Origin: JAOUGY01 sp963825585
Lineage (GTDB): Bacteria; Actinomycetota; Acidimicrobiia; Spongiisociales; ZC4RG35
DNA length: 64,000 bases
Assembly (NCBI GenBank): GCA_963825585.1
Contig: CAWGTX010000001.1
Location: 62,001-126,000 of the forward strand
Reading direction: 5' to 3'
In this document: positions 50,278-58,069 of the stretch, piece after piece
How positions within the stretch are numbered: the stretch's first letter is position 1
Layout of the letters: the number at the start of each line of letters is the position of its first letter
Program-made: the position numbers and the translations under genes
Notes under the pieces: model-generated
Database searches by the model: none
Seen by the model: the letters and a program-made list of their open reading frames with translations, nothing else
What the model was told of the DNA's origin: nothing

Positions 50278-51198
50278 ATGACCGGTACATCTGATGCCAA
50301 AGGCCAAACGAGGCGCCCCCTCGTCGTCGCCGAGAATCTCGTTGCCGGATACGAACTGCAGCGCGAGCGCAAGCTGTTGACCGCCCTGGTGAACATCAAC
50401 CTGACCGTGTACGAAGGTGAGTTCCTGGTCCTGGTGGGTCCTTCCGGCTGCGGCAAGACAACCTTCATCAATGTGATCGCCGGTTTGGTCGAACCGTGGG
50501 AGGGGACCATCACCTACGACGGCAAGCCGATCAGCGGCACGTCGAAGGATCGCGCCATGGTGTTCCAGGACTACGCCATCATGCCCTGGCGCACGGTCGA
50601 GGAGAACATCGCCCTTCCTTTCGAGCTCCGCAACCTCGACATTTCTTCTTCCGACAAGGCCGCCCGGGTCCAGCAGACCCTCGAGGCGGTTGGCCTGCAA
50701 GGATTCGAGCAGTCCTTCCCCTATGAACTCTCGGGTGGAATGAAGCAGCGCGTGGGCATCGCCCGGGCGCTGGTCACCCAGCCCAAGATGCTGCTGGCCG
50801 ACGAGCCGTTCGGCGCCCTCGACGCCATGACCCGTGAGGTCATGCAGGCCCAGCTCGAGAGCCTGGTCACCGAGTTCAACCAGACGGTCGTGTTCATCAC
50901 CCACTCGATCGACGAGGCCATTGCACTGGGTGACCGGATCGCCGTGATCTCGCACCGCCCCGGAACCGTTCGGGAGGTCATCGAGGTGGGTATCGAGCGT
51001 CCCCGCCTGGCAGAAGGCGAGATCACTCAGCATCCCCGGTACGCCGAGCTCCGTGAGTACCTCTGGAACCTCGTCAAGGATGAGGCTCTGGGCGCTCATG
51101 CCGAGGGCGACCAGGAGTTCGACGCATCCAAGTCCGAGGCCTCCAAGATCGAGGCAATGCAGCAGAACGTCAACGCTCCGGGAGGAGGTGGGCTGTGA
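50278..51198 (+). CDS. ABC transporter ATP-binding protein, NitT/TauT type
   Basis: 306 residues. Walker A GPSGCGKTT (54-62), Q-loop MVFQDYAIMPWRT, signature LSGGMKQRVGIARAL, Walker B MLLADEPFGALD and switch FITHS. The last 45 or so residues after the core are a low-complexity, charged tail (EGDQEFDASKSEASKIEAM) not needed for ATPase activity. GGAAGGATCG precedes ATG 50278; the end overlaps the permease start. Unlike the first such system (296-3843), this one has a single permease. Confidence 0.93.
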   Translation: MTGTSDAKGQTRRPLVVAENLVAGYELQRERKLLTALVNINLTVYEGEFLVLVGPSGCGKTTFINVIAGLVEPWEGTITYDGKPISGTSKDRAMVFQDYAIMPWRTVEENIALPFELRNLDISSSDKAARVQQTLEAVGLQGFEQSFPYELSGGMKQRVGIARALVTQPKMLLADEPFGALDAMTREVMQAQLESLVTEFNQTVVFITHSIDEAIALGDRIAVISHRPGTVREVIEVGIERPRLAEGEITQHPRYAELREYLWNLVKDEALGAHAEGDQEFDASKSEASKIEAMQQNVNAPGGGGL

Positions 51199-52100
51199 CC
51201 CAGACGAGGTCCAAGAACGTCGACGGCGGCTCGATCGCATCGCAGCCCCGGATTCGTGAAGCCAACTGGACGTGGCAGCGATTCTGGACGCGGTACCGCT
51301 TCGCCATCATCACCGTCATCAACCTGTCGGTCTTCTTCGTCCTCTGGGAGCTGTTCGCCAACTCGGGTCGGGTCAACGCCCAGATCTTCCCCACGTTCAG
51401 CGACGTGCTGGACACGTTGAAGATCGGCTGGTTCGGTGGTGGCAACCTCGAAGGCTTCAACAACCGGATGCTCGCCGACTTCGTGATCGCGGTGAACATG
51501 TGGGAGACAACCAAGATCTACGTGATCAGCATGATCATCGTGGTGGTGTTCGGCATCCCCTTCGGTCTGTTGATGGGTGGCAGCAAGTGGGCGGACGCGA
51601 TCCTGAGCCCGTACGTGTGGACGCTGTCGTCGTTGCCCCGGATCGCCATCTACCCGATCTTCGTGATGTTCCTGGGAATCGGCGAGGGCGTGAAGTACGC
51701 CATCATCCTGTCCACCGCCATCTTCCCCCTGATCATCAACACCTGGGCGGGCGTCAAGACCACCGAACAGTCGCTCATCAACGCAGCCAAGGTGTTCGGC
51801 GCCAACAAGGCACAGATCTACAAGAAGGTGGTGCTGCCCTACACCCTGCCGTTCGTGGTGTCCGGTATCCAGCAGAGCCTCAGCCGCGGGATGATCGGCG
51901 TGGTGCTGGCGGAGTTCCTCTCGGGCGCCACCGTCGACGGCGGCATCGGTTGGCTGATCTTCCGGTCTGCCTCCGCCTTCAACGCTCCGCTCACATACGC
52001 CGCCCTGCTGACCCTGGCGGTGTTTGCACTCATTCTCGTGCAAGGTACGAGATCCATGGAGGCGAAGATCGCTCCATGGCGTCAGGCCACCAAGACCTGA
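51195..52100 (+). CDS. ABC transporter permease, NitT/TauT type
   Basis: 301 residues with six or so hydrophobic segments and an EAA loop around INAAKVFGANKAQIYKKVVL. GTG 51195 lies in the GTGA overlap with the ATPase stop and is preceded by GGGAGGAGGTGGGCT. Being the only permease gene, it should form a homodimer. A cytoplasmic N-terminal stretch of about 35 residues precedes the first helix. Confidence 0.9.
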   Translation: MTQTRSKNVDGGSIASQPRIREANWTWQRFWTRYRFAIITVINLSVFFVLWELFANSGRVNAQIFPTFSDVLDTLKIGWFGGGNLEGFNNRMLADFVIAVNMWETTKIYVISMIIVVVFGIPFGLLMGGSKWADAILSPYVWTLSSLPRIAIYPIFVMFLGIGEGVKYAIILSTAIFPLIINTWAGVKTTEQSLINAAKVFGANKAQIYKKVVLPYTLPFVVSGIQQSLSRGMIGVVLAEFLSGATVDGGIGWLIFRSASAFNAPLTYAALLTLAVFALILVQGTRSMEAKIAPWRQATKT

Positions 52101-52122
52101 CCATTCGGGAGGAAGGACCCAG

Positions 52123-53325
52123 ATGACAAACAACATCCACGATCCATACGGCTTGTCGAGGAGAAGGTTCCTCCAGGTGTCGGGTCTTGCCGCCGGCGGC
52201 ATGGCTCTGGCAGCGTGCGGCGGCGACGACACCGGCAGCACCACCACGGCGGGAGCCACCGAGACCACCGCGGCCGCGGCACCCGCCACGACCGCCGCCG
52301 GAGGCACGACCGAGACGACCGCCGCAGGGATGGCCATCCCTCAGTCGGACCTCGAGGTCGTGCGCTTCGACTTCAATACCCCCAACCCGAACCTCCAGGC
52401 TCCGTACTGGGTCGGCATCTCGAAGGGATGGTTCGCCGAGGTCGGTATCGACCTCCGTCCCGAGAACATCACCGGTCTCGACGAGTACCTGCCCCCGATG
52501 TTCGCCGACCAGATCGACATCGCACTCATGGACGCCGTCGTGATCTTCCCTTCGGAAGATGCGTCCGTGCTCGACGGCAACCCCAACGGCCTCAGGTGGA
52601 TCGGCTGCGCCCTCGGGTATCAGCCGATCATCATGATCGCCAACGAGGGTGTCACCGCAGAGAACCTGGCGGGCAAGACCGTCGGGATCGCCCGGGCCGG
52701 CACCACCAACGAGGTCCTCGCCAGGTTCGCCCTGTCCGAGATGGGCTATGACGCCGAAACCGACGTCAACGCCGTCAACCTCACCGGTGGTTCCAACGAC
52801 TGGGTCACGGCGATGCTCACGAACCAGGTGGATGCGACCCTCGCCTTCTCCCGCCACGTCGCATTGGCCGAAGCAGAGGGTGGTGGCGCCATCTACACCG
52901 GGTTCCGGCTCGATCCGCAGGCCGGTTGGGGCATGCTGCAGTCCAAGATCGACCAGTATCCGATGTTCCCGGTCGCCTGGAACTACGCCTACATCAAGGC
53001 CAACAACTGGATGCGGGACCCGGCCAACTGGGAAGAGGCACGCGAGATCCTGACCGGCGAGTTCAACCTCGACGTGCCGGACAACGTGTTCGCCGCCCTG
53101 GACATCGACGCCAACATGCTCACCCCGGATCTGGGTTGGAGCCCGGACGAGATGGACAGCCTGATGGCGTTCTCGCAGCCCTTCGCCGAGTACCGCGAGG
53201 ATCTGCCATGGCGTGACTACGTCAACCTGGATCCGCTCTACGCAGCCCAGGAGGCGCACGGTCTGGCCCTCAACCCATCGGCCGATCTCAGCACCGGAGA
53301 GACCCTGGTCACTCCCCCGAGCTGA
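52123..53325 (+). CDS. ABC transporter substrate-binding lipoprotein, NMT1-like, Tat-exported
   Basis: 400 residues. The N-terminus SRRRFLQVSGLAAGGMALAAC combines a twin-arginine motif (RRRFLQV) with a lipobox (LAAC), so it should be exported folded by Tat and then lipidated. A Thr/Ala-rich linker follows. The domain resembles NMT1/THI5-type receptors (PYWVGISKGWFAEVGIDL), which bind pyrimidine-like or aromatic anions. GGGAGGAAGGACCCAG precedes ATG 52123. The operon ends at the terminator 53346-53383. The first NMT1-type receptor (2776-3843) uses a Sec signal instead. Confidence 0.89.
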   Translation: MTNNIHDPYGLSRRRFLQVSGLAAGGMALAACGGDDTGSTTTAGATETTAAAAPATTAAGGTTETTAAGMAIPQSDLEVVRFDFNTPNPNLQAPYWVGISKGWFAEVGIDLRPENITGLDEYLPPMFADQIDIALMDAVVIFPSEDASVLDGNPNGLRWIGCALGYQPIIMIANEGVTAENLAGKTVGIARAGTTNEVLARFALSEMGYDAETDVNAVNLTGGSNDWVTAMLTNQVDATLAFSRHVALAEAEGGGAIYTGFRLDPQAGWGMLQSKIDQYPMFPVAWNYAYIKANNWMRDPANWEEAREILTGEFNLDVPDNVFAALDIDANMLTPDLGWSPDEMDSLMAFSQPFAEYREDLPWRDYVNLDPLYAAQEAHGLALNPSADLSTGETLVTPPS

Positions 53326-53345
53326 GCTTCGAACGGAAGCAAACA

Positions 53346-53383
53346 AAGAGAGAGGGCCCGCCGGAAGGCGGGCCCTCTCTCTT
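53346..53383 (+). terminator. Intrinsic terminator of the second ABC operon
   Basis: A perfect 17-bp stem (left arm 53346-53362, right arm 53367-53383) encloses the tetraloop GGAA, starting 21 bp after the stop at 53325. The core is GGGCCCGCC / GGCGGGCCC with AGAGAG / CTCTCT extension. The T-run after it is short (CTT), but the stem is very stable. Confidence 0.85.
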
Positions 53384-53384
53384 G

Positions 53385-53613
53385 AGCTGCCAGCTACCGG
53401 CTGCCAGCTACCAGGAGACCACGATCTCGCCTGTTCGCGTGTGTGGTCAGGAGCTGGTAGAAGAATCTCGCGCCTCCAGCTTTCAGCTCCGCGTTACCAG
53501 CCACAACGCGTGTCCTTGTGGGACCTGCTCGCAGGCGCTTGGCCCCCTGGAGATGTCCAGGCTCAGTGGGCTTTTCCGAGCTGGCAGCTGGTAGCTGGTA
53601 GCTGGTAGCTGGT
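53385..53613. repeat. Inverted pair of heptamer arrays flanking an intergenic core
   Basis: Left array 53385-53412: AGCTGCC, AGCTACC, GGCTGCC, AGCTACC. Right array 53579-53613: AGCTGGC then AGCTGGT four times. The right array is close to the reverse complement of the left (GGTAGCT, GGCAGCT). The 166-bp core between them has no gene I can support. The right array stops 2 bp before the stop codon of the gene at 53616. Confidence 0.85.
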
Positions 53614-53615
53614 TG

Positions 53616-54680
53616 CTACCCCACCACCGCTCCGAGCTGCCGCGCCAGCCAGTCCGAGGCGGGAGCAAACGCCCGGTATCTCAGGTTGTTGACGCCGTGG
53701 TTGCCGTCCTTCACCAGGTTGTACACCACCTCGCCGGTGCCCATGGCGGCGATGCGGTCGCCGTGTGAGACGGGGATGAGCGGGTCGAGTTCACCCTGGA
53801 TCACGTAGAGCGGGCCTGCGATGCTCAGGCCCTCGAGCGTGAGTCCGGCCGCCTTCTCCTTGGCTTCCTCCATTGTGGAGCACGCCGAGTAGTGCCGGAA
53901 GGCCTGGCGGGTGACGATCGGCAGGTCGTCGAAACACTCGGCCCAGTCGTAGGGGCCACAGTTGGCGACGGTCGCCTTGACCCTCGGCTCGTGGGCGGCG
54001 ACGCGGGCGGCGTAGTACCCACCGAGACTGGCACCGTTGATGCCGATGCGATCGGCGTCGACGTCGCCGCGGGCGGTGAGGTAGTCGATGGCGGCGGCCG
54101 CAGTGGATTCGTAGTCGGGCCGGATGGGCATGCGCAGGCTCACCTCTCCCTGACCGGGGCCTTCGAGGCTGAGCACTGCCATACCTCGTTTGATGAGGCC
54201 CTGGCGCCCTGAGTGTCGCGTCTCCTTGGTGGAATCGAGTCCCGGCAGCACGATCACCACCGAAGGGTTCTCGGCTCCCGCCGGCTTGCTGAACAGGCCG
54301 AGGATGTGGGTGTCCTCGAAGGGGATCTCCACCTTCTCGACCCGCTCCGACTCGATCACCCGGTCGTAGCACTCGATCATCTTGAGCAGACCCCGTTCGT
54401 GGAGCTCCACATCGTCGACGGAGATGAAGTAGGACAGGTGGTAGCACTTGGCCGCCATGCCGAACTCGGCGATCGAGGTGAATCTGCGACCTTCGGCCCA
54501 GGCCTCATGAGCCAGGTCCTCGTGGACGGCGGCGATCCTCATCCACTCGGGCCCCCAATCGGTCCACGTGGACACGTTGGCGACGGCGGCGTCGATGTCG
54601 CCCACCTCGATGCCGGCCGCCAGGAAGCGGGGCAACCAGCAGTCGAGGACTTCCTGGACGACGGGATCCGGATGGTTCAT
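53616..54680 (-). CDS. Alpha/beta hydrolase, DHPON hydrolase-like
   Basis: 354 residues, same architecture as the gene at 44763 but clearly diverged. Ser218 (GASLGGYY), Asp299 (GELDPLIP) and His328 (DGNHGVNN) form the triad; the oxyanion region is LPGLDSTKE. ATG 54680 has AGGAGCGTCCC upstream. Divergent from the frameshifted paralogue at 54764, with a LacI-type operator between them. A C-C or ester bond of a bulky ring-derived ketone is the likely target. Confidence 0.86.
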   Translation of the reverse strand: MNHPDPVVQEVLDCWLPRFLAAGIEVGDIDAAVANVSTWTDWGPEWMRIAAVHEDLAHEAWAEGRRFTSIAEFGMAAKCYHLSYFISVDDVELHERGLLKMIECYDRVIESERVEKVEIPFEDTHILGLFSKPAGAENPSVVIVLPGLDSTKETRHSGRQGLIKRGMAVLSLEGPGQGEVSLRMPIRPDYESTAAAAIDYLTARGDVDADRIGINGASLGGYYAARVAAHEPRVKATVANCGPYDWAECFDDLPIVTRQAFRHYSACSTMEEAKEKAAGLTLEGLSIAGPLYVIQGELDPLIPVSHGDRIAAMGTGEVVYNLVKDGNHGVNNLRYRAFAPASDWLARQLGAVVG

Positions 54681-54724
54681 GGGACGCTCCTGGGCTGGGT
54701 TGGGCGCGGTACGATTGCAAACTA

Positions 54725-54736
54725 GCAATCGTTTGC
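54725..54736. promoter_or_regulatory. LacI/PurR-like operator GCAATCGTTTGC
   Basis: Lies 44 bp upstream of the hydrolase at 54680 (minus) and 27 bp upstream of the paralogue at 54764 (plus). The flanking bases A...A match the site at 27575. An extra half-site GATTGCAA precedes it (54713-54720). Confidence 0.7.
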
Positions 54737-54763
54737 AGCGCTCGTCCCGAGGAGGTTCCCCCG

Positions 54764-55833
54764 ATGTCCCAAGACCCCAGGATCCAGGCCGCCGTCGACC
54801 ACTGGGGCCCCAGGTACATCGAGAACGGCGTTCCACCGGGCGACTTCTTCACAGTGACGAAAACCTGCGAGAGCTGGGACGACTGGTGCGCTGCTTGGAG
54901 CGAGGTCGCCGCCCGGCACGAAGCCGAGGGCGACGCCGCCCTGGCCGCCGGCCACACCCAGTCGGCCGCCTACCACTTCGTCACCGCCGCCGTGGAGTAC
55001 CACTTCGGGAAGTTCCTCTTCGTCCACGACCTCCACCAGATGCGAACCGCTCACATGAAGGCCGTCGAAGCCCATCGCAAGGCCCACCCCTACATGAGTC
55101 CGCCGGTGGAACGAATCGAATTCCCCTACCTCGACGGTCACACCCTGATCGGCCACCTCCGCAAGCCCGGCTGGCGTCGAGCGGCCGCCGGTGGTGGTGA
55201 TGATGCCCGGACTCGACTCGGCCAAGGAGGAACTCAGTTCGAACGAGCAGTGGTTCCTGGATCGGGGGATGGCCACCTTCCTCATCGACGGCCCCGGTCA
55301 GGGTGAGGCCGAGTACGACCTCCCCATCGAACCGCACTACGAGAAGCCGGTCGCAGCCGCCATCGATCTTCTCGACGTCACGGGACGATGTCGACACCGA
55401 CCGGCTGGGCGCCTGGGGTGTGAGCCTGGGCGGCTACTACGTTGTGCGAGCCACCGCCTGTGAGCCGCGCATCAAGGCGTACATCTCCCTGTCCGGCCCG
55501 TTCTCCATCCCCCAGGTCATCGACCGGATGCCGCCTCTCTCCCAGAAGGCGTTCACCGTGCGCACCCACTCGTCCAGCCTGGAGGAGGCGAAGGAGAAGC
55601 TCCAGACGATGGACCTCACCGACGTGATCGGTCAGGTGAAGGTGCCCGGCTACATCGTCGCCGGCTCAGAAGATCGCGTGATCCCGGGCCCGGAAGCGCA
55701 GCGAATGGCCGACGGCGTCTCGGGCCCTGTGATCCTCGACGTGGTCGAGGGCGGCAGCCACGTCGTGTCCAACCTGGCCTGGCGTTACCGCCCGCACGTT
55801 GCCGACTGGATGGCCGAACAGCTCCGGGCGTGA
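54764..55833 (+). pseudogene. DHPON hydrolase-like alpha/beta hydrolase broken by two +1 frameshifts
   Basis: Very similar to the gene at 44763. Frame 1 runs from MSQDPRIQAAVDHW to GHLRKPG. Deleting the T at 55172 continues as GVERPPVVVMMPGLDSAKEEL; deleting the A at 55380 then gives RDDVDTDRLGAWGVSLGGYY through to the stop at 55833. The mended length is 355 residues, matching its paralogues, with Ser (GVSLGGYY), Asp (GSEDRVIP) and His (GGSHVVSN) all present. CGAGGAGGTTCCCCCG precedes ATG 54764. Recent inactivation or assembly error. Confidence 0.85.
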
Positions 55834-55871
55834 AGTTGGCCGACACGGTGACGCCCCGATCTAGCCCGGAG

Positions 55872-55952
55872 TGGTCAACAAGGTCGACGGGTTCAAGGTC
55901 GTTCCCGTCTGGTTGACCTGTTGACTTGTCGACCTGTCGACCTCTCGACCGT
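55872..55952. repeat. Octamer tandem repeat with inverted partner
   Basis: Five 8-bp units at 55913-55952 (TTGACCTG, TTGACTTG, TCGACCTG, TCGACCTC, TCGACCGT). GGTCAACAAGGTCGAC at 55873-55888 is the approximate reverse complement. Same plan as the heptamer arrays elsewhere but with an 8-bp period. Lies between convergent genes at 55833 and 55997 and could form a stem there. Confidence 0.65.
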
Positions 55953-55996
55953 CGAACGAGAGCTGCTCCGTCGCCGCATCCCCCATCAGCTGTCCT

Positions 55997-56608
55997 TTAG
56001 TAGAGGTTCTCCACCTGGCGGCGTTCGTAGGTCTCGTCGGTGGACCCGGCCTCGAGGTCGCCCGATGAGATCGTCTCCATGATCTGGCCGGGTGTAGGCA
56101 GCGAGCTCCGTTCCACGTGCTTCTCGGGATTCCACAGGTCCGAGCGCAGGATCGCCTTGGAGCAGTGGAAGTACACCGACTCCACGTCGACCACGACAAC
56201 CACGTTGGGCGCCTTGCCGCGGAACGTCATCGACCGGCGGAGCTCCTCGTCGGCGGTGATCCGGGCAGTGCCATTGACCCGCAACGTCTCACCGACACCG
56301 GGGATGAGAAACAACATCCCGACCCGCGGGTCTTCCATCAGATTGCGGAGGCTGTCGAGGCGATTGTTGCCCCGACGGTCGGGGATGGCCAACGTGTGCT
56401 CGTCGAGCACCCGAACGAACCCGGGGGCATCACCCTTCGGTGAGCAGTCCATTCCTCCCGCTCCTGCGGTGGCGATCGTGACGAACGGCGCCGCCTCGAT
56501 CAGCCGCCGGTACTCGTCGGTGATGACCGCCGTTTCCTTGTGAAGCGAGGTCGGGGACACGTCGCCGTAGAGGGCTTCCAGCTCGGCCAGGGTGGTGAGG
56601 AACTCCAT
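55997..56608 (-). CDS. Pyridoxamine 5'-phosphate oxidase-like FMN-binding family protein
   Basis: 203 residues of the split-barrel PPOX superfamily: FVTIATAGAGGMDCSPKGD, TLAIPDRRGNNRLDSLRNLMEDPRVGMLFLIPG, and VNGTARITAD. The group (MSMEG/DR2398-type PPOX proteins) is poorly characterised; members bind FMN or F420 and are not true PdxH. ATG 56608 starts at MEFLTTLAELEALYG. Single gene, 115 bp downstream of the MFS exporter gene on the same strand. Confidence 0.82.
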   Translation of the reverse strand: MEFLTTLAELEALYGDVSPTSLHKETAVITDEYRRLIEAAPFVTIATAGAGGMDCSPKGDAPGFVRVLDEHTLAIPDRRGNNRLDSLRNLMEDPRVGMLFLIPGVGETLRVNGTARITADEELRRSMTFRGKAPNVVVVVDVESVYFHCSKAILRSDLWNPEKHVERSSLPTPGQIMETISSGDLEAGSTDETYERRQVENLY

Positions 56609-56723
56609 CGGGCGATTGTCGCAGATGGCTCGCCGCTCGCCTGGCGGCTCGCCGTATCCGCTCGCCCGAGCGCCAGCGAGCGGATACGTGAAAGCCCGCG
56701 AACGGCGACCGGACGCGCGGGGG

Positions 56724-57971
56724 TCAGGGTTCGGCGGCGTCTTCGTCGCTGTAGGTTGCGAACTCGGGGTAGAGCCTGGCGAGAGCGAGGGCACCGATCA
56801 CGCAGGCCAGACCACCGGAGATCACCGAGAAGCGGAGCGATGTGAAGGCGGCGACGGCTCCCGCCTCGAAGTCGCCCAGTCTGGGGCCGCCGGCGACGAC
56901 GGCGATGTGGATACCCGACAGCCGACCGCGGAGATGGTCCGGGACGTTCAGCTGAAGGATGGTGTTGCGGAACACGGCGGACACCACGTCGGCGGCGCCG
57001 GCGACCATGAGCATGACCACCGCCACCTCGACCGTCCGGGTCAGACCGAACACGGTCATGGCGAAACCCCAGACGATCACGGCGACGATGACGGCCCGGC
57101 CCTGACGGCGGATCATGCTCACCCATCCCGAGGTGAGGGCTGCGATGAGGGCTCCGAAGCCGGGGGCGGCGTACAGGAGGCCCACCGTGGTGGCGTCGCC
57201 ACCCAGCATGTCGATCCCGATGGCGGGGAACAGAGCCGAGGGCATGCCGAAGATCATGGCGTTGAGATCGATGAGGAAGTTGCCGTGGAGCAGGCGACGT
57301 CCCTTCAGAAACCTGAGCCCCTCGGCGATCGACCGGAACCCCGGTCGGGCGGCGCCCACATCGGCCGGCATCGGGCCGATCTTGTACACCATGACGGCAC
57401 CGATGAGGAAGAGTCCCGCCTCGAACGAGTAGGTGATGGGGAGCGTCGTCGTGGCGATGAGCAGACCCGCCAGCGCCGGTCCACCGGCCTTGGCGACGTT
57501 GCCGAGCGTTTGGTTGAGGGCGAATGCCGAGGGCATGAGCGCCCGTCCCACCAGGGCCGGGAGCACCGCAGATCGGGTTGGGAGATCCACCGCCGAGATG
57601 GCGGCGTTGGCCCCGGTCAGCACGTAGAGAGGCCATTCGAGCGGCGCAGGCAGGGCGGCGTTCCAAGCGAGCAGGATGGCGGTGCAGGAGAGCAGGAACT
57701 GAGCGACGAGCAGCAGCTTGCGGCGGTCCACGGCGTCGGCCACCGCCCCGCCGGCCAACGACACCACGAGCGTTGCGATGAACTGGATGAGACCGAGCGC
57801 GCCGACCTTGATGGTCGACCCGGTCATCTGATAGAGCTGGAAGGGGACCGCCACCACCGTGATCTGGCGGGCGATCCAGGCCACACCATGTCCCGCGTAC
57901 AGCCAGCGGTAGGCGGGTACCTCTCTGAGTGGCGTGGTGTCGACCACCACGGCCCTGAAGAAGCGCCTCAC
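56724..57971 (-). CDS. MFS transporter, EntS/MFS_3-type exporter
   Basis: 415 residues with about twelve hydrophobic segments. The MFS loop 2-3 motif appears as GGAVADAVDRRKLLL (about 74-88), and the N-half includes VDLPTRSAVLPALVG, typical of the enterobactin-exporter-like group. GTG 57971 is the start. The substrate is unknown; drug-like compounds or siderophores are family examples. An inverted repeat TCGACCC / GGGTCGA (58020-58046) separates it from the oligopeptide operon upstream on the same strand. Confidence 0.86.
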   Translation of the reverse strand: MRRFFRAVVVDTTPLREVPAYRWLYAGHGVAWIARQITVVAVPFQLYQMTGSTIKVGALGLIQFIATLVVSLAGGAVADAVDRRKLLLVAQFLLSCTAILLAWNAALPAPLEWPLYVLTGANAAISAVDLPTRSAVLPALVGRALMPSAFALNQTLGNVAKAGGPALAGLLIATTTLPITYSFEAGLFLIGAVMVYKIGPMPADVGAARPGFRSIAEGLRFLKGRRLLHGNFLIDLNAMIFGMPSALFPAIGIDMLGGDATTVGLLYAAPGFGALIAALTSGWVSMIRRQGRAVIVAVIVWGFAMTVFGLTRTVEVAVVMLMVAGAADVVSAVFRNTILQLNVPDHLRGRLSGIHIAVVAGGPRLGDFEAGAVAAFTSLRFSVISGGLACVIGALALARLYPEFATYSDEDAAEP

Positions 57972-58069
57972 GAGCGCCTACCGCGTTCGCGCGACGTCAG
58001 CACGTTTCGACTGTAGCTCTCGACCCCACCGGCGAAACCGGGTCGACTCTTCAGCCGGGCAGCGCCATT

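Noticed and set aside
56592..58016. 474-codon plus-strand frame opposite the MFS exporter
   Set aside because: Runs antisense to a clear twelve-helix transporter and consists of low-complexity charged stretches.
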